A stretch of 64,000 nt of DNA, from NCBI GenBank assembly GCA_037447655.1, contig JBBHKE010000843.1:193617-257616 (forward strand), written 5' to 3'. The translations under genes were made by a program, and so were the position numbers. Shown here in pieces: positions 47,301 to 59,100 of the stretch (its first letter is position 1; each line of letters opens with the position of its first letter). Origin of the DNA: Zygnema cylindricum. Taxonomy: Eukaryota; Streptophyta; Zygnematophyceae; Zygnematales; Zygnemataceae. Under the pieces are notes generated by a model. The model had not been told where the DNA came from. It ran no database searches and worked only from the letters and a program-made list of their open reading frames with translations.

Positions 47301-50300
47301 CTGCAGACTGTTTGTGATTGTAAAGGATATGATGTTATGATCTCTTACCTTTCATATTTGGATTCGAATTCATGTTTGATGCAGGTATGGTGAGAAGTCT
47401 TGCATGTCTTGTGTAAAAATGTTTGTGGTGTGTATGCATTTGAAGTTTAGCCATTGTGGGGTGTCCTTGAGGGAGTGGGATTTTTTAATTTTGTAGCTTT
47501 TGCTATCATCAACAGAATAGTGACCGCTAGGCCTGTGGTCCAGACAGACGATAGTGCGGTTCAGAGCTTTGGACCAGTTCACCAAGTTGTTTTGACGTCC
47601 GTCGTCCATAAGTGCAACCTCTCTTGTATTAAAAGTCCTCTCTTGTATTAAAAGTCTTTGTTAAGCATTTCACTTCCGGTTGATGAATCAAATATTCCCA
47701 AAAACGTGTGTTGAGGAGTATGGTTCAAAACGTTAAAAAGAACAAATTCGAAGATAAAGCAAACATACAATCGAAGAGTCCAATAAAGTAGACGGAGTGA
47801 AAGAAAAAGAGCAAGAGCAAAGTAAATGAACTTAGCAAGATACAGGGAAGTTACCGGGAGAGGGGGGAACCAAACAGGGTGAGCTTTTTCTCTTAAGAAA
47901 GAAATGTTAAAGCTTATCCATCAATTACGTTAGAGCCTTCATTGTCTCTTGTTTGGCAATATCAAACATTTTTGTTTTCTTGTCTCTCTTTGCAGTGTTG
48001 CCCGCAACAACCTCTTGATTGGCCAAGTTTCGATGTCTTTGACCACAATCTCTATTCCAGAAATCGACCTCTCTTTCAATTACTTCTCGGGTACACCCGT
48101 TTTTTCCGTAAACGGAATCGAAACTTGTGGAGGGATTCAAAAGAATTGTTTTGACTTCCAAGACTCCTCTCTTACATGCAGTCAAGACGAACAAAAGGAT
48201 AACTCGAGCTGTAATAATTTTTGCAAAGCTTCCCAGACAATTGGAGCTTGCGGAGGTCACGGAATTTGTTATAATAGAAGTACCCCAACATGCGAATGTG
48301 ACGTTGGATACAATCTTTTTGACGATCCTGGGGTTTGTGCTTTCGGTAAGTTTTTAAGCTAAAATATATCCTTTTTCAGTCATTGTAGATGGTTTCTTGG
48401 GTTTTTTGCAAGGTCTTTGAAACGTTTTTCAAGCGGTAGTTAGGGTTCAAATTATTCCTTAGAAAAGTTATTTATTAAGCAGGAAATGATGTCCTTATTA
48501 GAGTTTATCACTTTAATAACCCAATCATGAAAAAAAACTCCATCGTTGGTTCTTGCTTGACATAACTTCACTTCAAACCTTGATTAATGATAATGTTGTC
48601 GACATGTTCATGTGGATGGAATAAAACAAACTCTGTTTGAATCGCGATTTAATATGAAATAAACCTGTCCGAAGCTATAAGTAGCAAATAATTTTTGAAA
48701 CAAACTCGGAGTTTTGTTTGAGTTTGTTAGAAGCACCATTGTAGTGACGATTTAGGCAATCTCTCTTCTCCAGCCCACAACATTATAGTGGGCATTCGAG
48801 AAGTCCGTTTGTTAACTATAGGTTGATCATGATTGTTGGTCATTTTAAAACTGTAAACGCTAACACAAATGCAGGTTAAAATTGGAGGGTTTAGGTATCT
48901 TATGATAACAAAAAACCTTCTTCATGTATAGATGATTAAAAACTCGCTTAGCGATCATCAGATGGACCATTCTATAAACGTGTGTTAGCAGTGAACTTTT
49001 TTGGTGTGCATAATTTTGTTCAGTGCGTCGTTTAATTTTAGTTAAAACGAACCCTTGGTTGAAGAACGGGAGACCATGAATAGCTATTCATGTACTATGG
49101 TTTTCTTGTAGCGTTTGTCTATATAAATTTCGGGCGAGCCACTTACCCTATCAATGTTGTCAACAAAAAACATTGTTATAAACGTTCAGCAGTGTTATAA
49201 CGTTATGTTTTGGTCAGGGGCCAAAAGAAACTGGCACCGTATCAGTGTTATTAATGGTATTAGCGATTCACACTGTACCCACCGATGTGGCATAAAATGC
49301 CCTCTCATGTGCTACTTCTTTTGGATTTTAGGGTTTTTTTGGTGTTTTGAAATGGATTTACTTTTAAATGACACCGTGGACCATTTCTGCAGATACACGT
49401 GGCTTCGGCCTATTCACACCAGATCTTCAAGTTTCAGCAAAGCAGACCAAATATTTTCGTTACGCCTCCGCTGGATTTATGCCGGGAGAGGAAGGAGACA
49501 CTCCTTCTTGGATGGTGGCCACCAGCTGGAACTGGGTGAGGAGGAAAGCAGTGCAACGAATAACGGATCAAGATATCTGCAGTGAGAATTACATTTATAC
49601 CTTTTTACCTGTTTTTGTTTGCTAAGTAATGTTCGTTCGTGCTGGTTTAACATTTCTTCACTTACGGTTTCCGAGGGGTCTACCACTTCATCACTTACGT
49701 GTACAGGTTAACTTTTTGATTTTGATGTTCATCTTCTACCTTCGTAACGGCTAACAAGTTTTTGTATACGAGTTTTTTTTTGCTAAATTAGATGTCCCTT
49801 TTTCTCTTGATCTTCCTATCTCTCGTTCTTATTGAAATTGTATTGTTATTCTTCATTACATCGCTGACATTTATCATTTGTAAAATTTTCATTTCATGCC
49901 CCAGTTTTGAACTCAATTTAGTTCCGAGAAAAAAAGATTTGTATGATGGTCCCGAACATAGTTATAACGAAATGATTGAGCCGAAAATTTGAGATTACAT
50001 GACGTTATCACCCGTACTAGGTTTGTAATTTGTACATGTTGCACAGGTATTTAATTTCTACATTTTTTTCGAGGTGGATTTCGTTGCAGATTCTTGTTGG
50101 ATTTATGCTCCAATCGCAGCCATAGAAAGTGCGTATTACATAGTCAATGGAGGTCAAATCCCTCTTCCCAAAATTCAAGAAACGCATGTTTTTGATTGTT
50201 CTAGTGTGAATGCAACTTGCGAAGCGGAAGGGTGGCCATCAACAACTCTCAACTTCGCTGCAAATACTGGGCTTGTGCTCACTACTTATGACAGTGGATC

Positions 50301-53103
50301 AACGAATTGCCCTTCGGTAAACTTCGAACCACCTTTGACCGATCGCCGTTGGTGTGATGTGAAGACAGATAAAAAATGAAAGTGAAGTACAAAGAATAGC
50401 TTATTTGATGGATATTTTCAAAGGGTATTTTTGAAAATTCTGCTGCACAATGCCTATTCTTATAGACATGGAAAACAGTCAGTGGACCTATAGTGAGCTA
50501 AAATTTAAAATTAGGTTCCGGTCTTTTAGGAAGTAGCAACAGAAAACAAAAGGAAAATCAAGACCAAGCTTGATACAAATAATTGGACCAACATAAGTGT
50601 GGCTGGCGTAGTGAAGGACATACAAGAGACATTTAAAGTCATACTAGGGAGAAGCTTCCTAGTGAAAGAAATTCAATCTAATCACTAGCACCAAGTGAGG
50701 ACGGAGTGGAAGCACTTGTCTCCGTCTCTGTATCTTACACATCTAACAGCCGTGATGAATAGTCCTCTTCACTCCCTAATAGATATATCCAGAGGATTCA
50801 GGTGAGCCTGTTACAACAGGTATTACATACCAGACATCAAAATGCTAAGCAGAATAGGAAAATTTTGTAGAGTCAATCCAAAAATCGTAATTACAGTCCA
50901 TCATAACACATATCCTCATTTGTTAAGTTCAATGAAATCTGAAACCTATCTATCTTTATAATCATTTTCAAATGCCGAAACATGGACGAATCACACTATA
51001 TCACACCTTTGAAAAAGAATAATAATTCTTCACCTTCCATTTTAGCTGATTATTAAGAAACGAATATGTTACATTACGTCGAATCATGTCATATAATGTG
51101 AGTTTGTCAAAAAGGATTTACAGAATAAAGCGAATTAAGGTCATATGAATGTAACACCTGAAATGGTGATGATCTTGTCAAGATATCTTCAAATATTTCA
51201 GTGTCGACTATTTCATGTGATTTTTCTAACTTCCGGTTCGGTTTTTCGAGATCTATTCATGATTCTGCGCAAACTTTAGTCATCAATTTCACCGAATTTT
51301 TTTTTTTTTTGTTTTTTGAGTTTGTCCAAACAATGGGATCAACTGTCATCCCTAGATGAAACTAAACGTAGCGTTAGGGTTTTCAAATATAGTATTTACA
51401 AAAAAATTATACGACGCCTTATGTTTTGGGCTATCTAATTTGTACTCCACGAAAGCTACTTAAGAAGGTCCCTTGTCTGAGCTCTTAAGTTTCTACTTAT
51501 CCTGGATATATTTCTTTACTCGTTTTTTTTTTATGCTATTTCAGGATCCTGTCAGCACCTTAAAAATTGATGCCTTTGAGCAAGTTCAACTGAACGGATG
51601 GATCGGTCTCCTTCTCGCCCTCCAACAACAGCCCACTATTGTGTATATTGAAGGGAGTTATGACGCCTTTCTTAATTATAAATCTGTAAGTTTTTTTTCT
51701 TGTTTGAGGTTCAAAATAGATTTTTATGTATGCGTTTGTTGACATAGTGTGTTAAAGTGTTTTCTTTAAGGAATATTGAGTTCAGTTTAGTTTAAGTGTT
51801 ATATATTTTTTAATTTTTTTTTTTTCTTTTTTGTCTTTTTGAGCCCTGATTTATTGTTGGCCGGCATCATCGCTAGAAGTTACTTTGTTATCGAGGTGTA
51901 TAATGTAAATATTCAGCACAAAGCCTTGTCAGATTTATCTCTTCGTAAATAATTGTATCTCTAGGATTTCTAACCTGTCACCTGAATAGTAACAAAAGCC
52001 TGAGAGTTTTTTTTTACCATTTAGACATGCAAGATTCACCTGACTCTGGCACTTCAGGTCAAGAGGCAAAGAACTGTTCAAATCTCTGCCGATCCACTAT
52101 GTCCCAACTGTCATCTACGACAGCTTTCCTTAGTGTTTAACTTCCATGCTTTAACTTTGTAATAGCATCTCTGTCAATACAAACAAAAATAATATTTCTA
52201 TTCTCTCCCGTCTGTCTTTTGCTACACCGTTAATTAATTTTTATCATGCATTCTACGTCAATCAGTATCATGTAGTTTCCTATTTTTGATAAAAAATTCT
52301 GTTGATTGATTTTTATGGGGAAGCTTCTGCTACATCTATGGTTTTTTTGGCATGCCATAGTTACAACGGCTAGCTTGGTTGAGCACTCATTTGTTAACGT
52401 TCAATTTGTGTAATCTGGACTAAACTTTTGGTTGTTTTTTTCAAAAATCCGCTTTTGAATACTTGGAAAGTATGGATTGGATCTTGCTTGCTGTAGGATA
52501 TTTAAGTTCGGTAGAATGTTTAATCTTCTCTCAAGTAAGAAAATTACGTTACAGACAAACTTGTGAGCATCTTTATTTAGGAGATACTTCCTGGAAATGT
52601 TTTACTTGCTAACGTTTTTTTTGTGGAACTAATGTCTGAGCATTCATACAATGTACGAAAACTTATGAAGAATTTTATCTCCTATGTTATGAAGTATTTT
52701 TTGTTTGTGATCCTTTATTTTCACGTCTGATCCAATCAGAAAATGTAAAAAAGGAAGATATGAGACACACTTCACTTTCCGGGAGTACTCATTGGTATCC
52801 GATTCAACTATACAACACTTTCTATTTTTATGCATTTTGCAGGGAATTTTTGATGATGAGTATTGCTTTTCAAATGGAGTGAATCACGTAGTGGTTGTGG
52901 TGGGTTACGATCTCACATCAACTCCTCCGTTTTGGATTATTCGAAATTCTTGGGGTTCAAAGTGGGGTGAAAATGGGTATATGCGTTTGAAAATAACGAG
53001 TGGAGCCGGAATATGCGGAATAAATAGCCTTCCGGCTTTAATACCCATTTTAAAAACAGGTAAGAGAACTTCCTACCTTTTAAAATGATAGAGAAGAATC
53101 AAC

Positions 53104-53199
<96 letters not shown>

Positions 53200-56100
53200 T
53201 CTCTATCACACTCCTTTTCTTTTTGCTCTTGTTCTTTCTCTCTATTTCTCTTTGCCTCACATGTACACAAAAAATAAAATTAAAATACACCAAACGGAAC
53301 TAAGAGAAACCGAACCCTTGCAACCTTTTGGGCTACTCAAGAACAATTTTGTCTTCCGAATCATCTCCTGGTCGAATGAATCCGTGTGGAAGTGGAATTT
53401 GTATCCCCACGGGATCTGATGGAAATATTTGCAAATGTGCAAATGGGTTCACGGCTGTCAATAATACGGATTCCTCACAAACATGCGCTCCAGGTGAGTA
53501 CTTCAAAACACCGGAATGCGGCCGTATTCAGTGAGGGCTTGTATGGCATGCTTGTTTTTCTGTGGGCTGGAGCAAAATTGCTATTTCTCTTGTGGATTTG
53601 AAACGATTTCGCATATGAATAGTGGTTTTATGATCTTGAGCTCTTCGCAATACTTATTATTTCTTCTTCTTTTTCTTCAGTAAAAAGATCAAAAAGGAAC
53701 TGTTAAAGCTACAATCTGTGCATCGTTATCTCAGTCTTTAAGCTCTTCTTTTCTTTTATTTCGCAAGAACTTCTTTTAATGTTGTTTGTGGAAAGATCAT
53801 GATAAGTGTGCGTTGGAAAACCATAATTGGTAGTGTGGATGCGGATAACACGATCGGAAATTACGCATATGTGGTTTTGTTAGAGCATTGTGGATTTCGT
53901 AGAAAAGCATCTATTTGGTCCGATTGTTAATCTTTTTATTTTGGTCCAGGTGCTTGGATTCTATACTATAATTCGATTCATCACCGTGCAAAATGTAGAT
54001 GTAGAAAATGGTTCAAAAAAATGAATCAACCCTATATCAAAAATTCAAGAAACTGGATTTGCTAATATTTGAACCCTTCCTTTCTAAATATTGGGCGTGT
54101 GATAATCAAACAAAACAGACCATCTGAGGTTTCAACTGAAATCTTATTGCCGGAATCAATATGTTGTTGTCACTTGTACTAGCTTTTTCCACCGTGAAAG
54201 GAATCCTTTGTTTGGAAACCTGTTTTTCTAGAATCATTACGAATTAGGAATAACTATTTTAGTTGGGTCGAGGATTGTTTTAGTGCAAACATGCAAGTAA
54301 TAATAGTGTGGATTAGTTTGTGGAAGCCAGACTTGTGTATTAAATACAACAATTGTAACTTTTTTGCTCGAACAATGTGTCGGTTGAGCTACCATAAGTT
54401 TTTTCGGATTCTCGTTCGTGTTCATTAAACCCTAAGAACTTATACGTCTTTGCTGTTATTTTTCACCGCCAAAACCTCTGAACTTCCATTAAAAACCGAA
54501 TGCATCTCGTTAAAACGGCTAAGACTTACAAGTTGATGGTTCCTTTGATTTTAATCTGCGTTCTTCTTAGCCTCTCCGTGCACTTTCTCGTCGAACAATC
54601 CGTGTGGCGTCGGAGCTTGTGTCGATTCGGCACTTTCCCTTGGCACATATTCATGCATTTGTCCGATGGGCTATGTCTCCAATGCGCCAGATGGCGCTCT
54701 CACGTGTGTTCCAGGTTTGTTAGTTTCTTCCCTCTAAGACACAACTTCGTCTCTCTAAGACACAGCTTTTTAGGAAGTTTCTGAGGTTTCCCCTTTAAAT
54801 CTAGTGGTTTCACAGTTTTCCAAGGATTTTTTGAAACGTTCGGGTTTTCTGTCGTTTTAAGGATTGTCCATTTTTTTTTATATACATAGGAAATTATTTT
54901 TTAGGAAAGGCTTTTAGATTTCTCTTTTCTTCTATTATTTGAAGGGCGTTCTCATGGATTTTATTTTTTGTTTTGTGGAATTCCCTTGAGCTTATAATAT
55001 TTCACAATTTCCAGAAGCCACCTGAAAGACATATTTTGCTATTGAAATTTAATGAATAATCAAACTATATCTACGGAGCGAGAAAAGATATAACTATAGA
55101 ACTGGGGAAAACAATTAGAGAATTGCATGCAAAGGAAAGTGATAATGTCGTGCTTTTGTATGTAGAAAGATACGCCGTGTATGGTTAGTAGCGTTAATTT
55201 TATTTTTTTTACCACTTAAATCAACTTTCTCCATTCACCCGTGTCTCAATTCGGTTTGGGGACCGCTAATCTGAAGGTAAGGATATCACCTTTCTATCAC
55301 AGCCGTTGATTAATAATTTGGTAAGCTGCACGTACGAAAATTAATCTAAGTGTCAAAAAATACATAAAGACTAATAACAGTGCACAGCGTACACAAAAAT
55401 ACAGAAGACCCCAACAATCTTGAAAAACCTAAGGTATCTTAAGAAAATATCAAAACCTCAACATCCTCAGGTGTTACTTCGGAAGTTAAGAGCGTACTTT
55501 GAAATGTCACAAAAACGTCGCATTACATTTTTTCTCGCGTACTACTCTGGTCATAACTTTTGAAATAATCACTGGACATTAAATTGTGCAAAACTTTTGC
55601 TGGCCGTCAAATTTTTGCCACACGTCAGAATTTGCTGAAAATTATTTTCTGAATTATGCTCTTAAAACTTTGGAAGAAATGCAGCAAATTAAAAAATTGA
55701 TCATAATTCCTATAGCATGATAGTTGGGGTAAACGTAATGAACATATCTTTACCTGTACCTGATAAGTAGTTTGTCTAACATGTGACTTTTAAGTGTTTT
55801 ATCAGGCCTCACATACAGAGCTTTAATCCAAACATTTAACCATCTCCTTGTTGGTTATTGTTGGTTGTTGGTTATTGTCCTTGTTATGTTTTGCAGCTAG
55901 TTATAATTTTTTTTTGTATGTTTTCCTTTTTTTTATACTAGTCTTCCATTTTCTTTTTTATCCTTCCTCGTTCCACTTTCATTTCGTCCGTTTCACATAT
56001 TTTCTCACCCTCACTCGCTGTCCTCTCTTACTTGTCCACTCCGATCACTCACTCCTTCCCTTCCCCTTCCGCCTTCCCCCCTCCCTCTCTCCCGCCCCTT

Positions 56101-59100
56101 CTGCTCCCCCCAGTCGGCAGCGTGGATGCCAGCCTCCAAACTTATACGGTTCCAGATGGGTACAATGTCAGCTGTGACGTCATTTTCACGACTTATGGTA
56201 TCCCGCTTGCCAGTTTTCTGTCACAAAATCCGGTGGGTTCTCCCTTTATAAAATCACACAACGTGGAATTTTCTCTCATAAAAAATCGGAAATAAATGTT
56301 TATCATAGGCCACATATTGAAAAGTGGGCGAAAAAAATGTGGAATTCGGTTTGAAAAATTGGAAGGCAAGGACATTTCAAAAATAGTTAATGAAAAATAA
56401 AATTTAAATGATGAGGGATTAAATTGAAATTAAGTTACCACACCTTACAACAAGGCAATCTGGTTCGTAATGTTGGTTGAGAAGTTTTTGTACTAAAAAA
56501 CGAAATGTGATGAGCAAATTTAATTGCAGTAGTAAATGCATATCGAAACACCTCGTAATTTCTTTTTCCATTTATTTTGACACATTGCGAACATATGGCT
56601 TCCCTAATCCGTTTTATCATTAAATATCAAACTGTAATATTCCACATAATGTTTCAAACAAACCTTTGGTTTTTGCAAGCCAGCAATACAGTAGACTATA
56701 GGTGTAACGGTACAATAGTTTTTTGTTTAATTGAATGCGTAATATACATGGTGGTTTTTCCTCTCTACTTTAAAATGCTTCCCGTTTTCACTTGTAAAAC
56801 TTACGTTCCTTTGCGGGGTCTTAAGTTAGTAACTAAGTATAATACTAAAAATGGTATGTGATTTTTCTTTTTCCTTAATTTTTTTCGTTTTGCTCTAACA
56901 CCCATGGAAGCTTTTTAATTAAACGAAATAACGTCTCACCTACATAATTGCATTGAACATGTCTTTGTAATTTTTAACGAGAAAAATTTGGAGATGTTTA
57001 AATCCTTGTCATTCTTTCGATTGTAATTTTCATTAGTGTGGTTGTAGTAAACTAGAATTTTCATCTTTGATAAATCAGTGCTATTGTCAAAAAGTATTTA
57101 TATCAAAACCCTATTCCATTTATATGTTAGGATGTGTTAGACTGTTTCTCTAATCAATGAGGGATAGGTGTTTTATCGTACTCTTAAGATTTCCATTTAA
57201 AGCTAGAGCTACAATGATTGAAGGAATCAAAAGAGAAAAAGGAATCAAAACCCCATTCATATATCTCCCAAAACTGCCTTGCATAGAAATAATCCCATAA
57301 CTCAAAACATGAATGGGTCATTAAGATGTTGTTTTTGGGTATAATTTTGCCTGTTTCTATTTGAATAATGTACTGTTGTAAACTTTTTGGTTTACTGCAT
57401 GCTATATTTTACAAACGCCATGTGTTCACTATGAAACTAGCGGTATTATGACTTTATTTTTTTTTTCCAAGATTGACAGCATAAATTCTTAAAACACGTC
57501 TGAGTGTACTATTTAGCCTGATATCTTTCTTTTTTCGTTTTTTGTTTTTTTTTCCAAAATTGCAAGATTTGTTTGTTGCAAATCCAAAATCTCAAACATC
57601 ATATATTCTGAATTTGACCCAAGCCGTACATCATTTTTCCATTTCAGGATGTGAACTGCAACGATTCTCTCCCACTCCCTCCTTCGACGGTAGTCAATGT
57701 GACTAACTTCCAAAACTGCTCCATTATCTATGCGGTCAACGAGGTATATATCTCTCTCCTCTCCCTTTCTCTCTCCCCTTCTGTCCCTCTTGATCCCTCA
57801 TTTCTTCTTGCGCTGTGTACAACTGCTTCCCCTCAAATTCTCTCTCTCTCACATACATGTCTCTCCCTCCTCGCTCCCTCCCAGGGTGACACTTGTGCTT
57901 CTATTGCCGGAATCTTCTCCATCCCCTCCCTTTCTGGACCTGACTCCCCCAATCCGGACCTCAACTGCACCTCATTGCAACCTTTCCAACAGGTTAAACA
58001 CAAACACTCCCGAAAAAAAAGTTTGCAGAATGCACCTCTTAAAAAAGCACACTCCAAAAGGCTTATTTAACTAGTGTAAAATCACCTCAAAAACGGTTAT
58101 GTCTGTCCCAAATGTTTGGATGGGTTACAGAATAGACAGAAGAGAATGATAACATTGGAATGAATCCACGTCGCTTTTGGTGAAACAACTCAAAACGGAC
58201 AATTAATGGGTTCATTGGGTTCATATTGACTTTTTTTTACAACTTCTATTTTAAATTTCTGAACATATTACCTTCAAGTTGAAAGCAATAATATCTTAAA
58301 GAGAAGTTTCATTAAATTCAATGAACATAATCAGTACTATCGACAATAAATATTGATCAACCACAGCTCAAAATCTCCTAAACGCTAAAGTTTTAAAGAG
58401 AAAAATTATGTCAAGTGTCTGGTCAAGTTGACTGTTACAGGTGCACTAAAGAGATTTAGAAATTAAAGATAAGAATGAAAATAGAAGCTTGAAATTTGAA
58501 GCACAATTTCCTTTAATGCACAAAAAAATTTAACCGTTTTATCTTTCTTAAATCAAATGGACTTGCTGAATCTACTTAAAACTCGGTGAGAAAACGTGTT
58601 TTGGAAGTTTTCTTATCTTATCTAAGGCTGTCCTATGTTTTTTTTTTTTTTCAGGTCTGCGCTGTAAGAGGACCTCTGGAGTATCCAGGGCCGTGTACAA
58701 AACCCTATGGTGTGAGATCCAACGAGAGTTGTTACTCGATTGTGATGAATAATATGAATGGAAACGTGACAAAGTTTTACTTTCTGAATCCGGGAGTTTA
58801 CTGTGGTCGAATTCAACTATCTGCGAGTGGTAGTACTTCCCTTGGACAACAGGTAAATCACGTTGAATACGTGGTTAATTTTTGGAAGTATGGTTAACTT
58901 TCTGCTAAGATTTTTTTGCCTAGCTAAAATTCGGGTTTACGGGTGGGGTATGGCTAGCTTCAGCTTAGCTTAAGGTTAAAGATGCATTGATTTTTTTGTG
59001 GAGTATTAATTATTATCTTTTTTTCATGAGTTTTTTCCTCTGATGTTCCCTCGTCTTCTTTTTTTCTATTTCCATGCTGTAATCCTCTCCCTCACCAATC

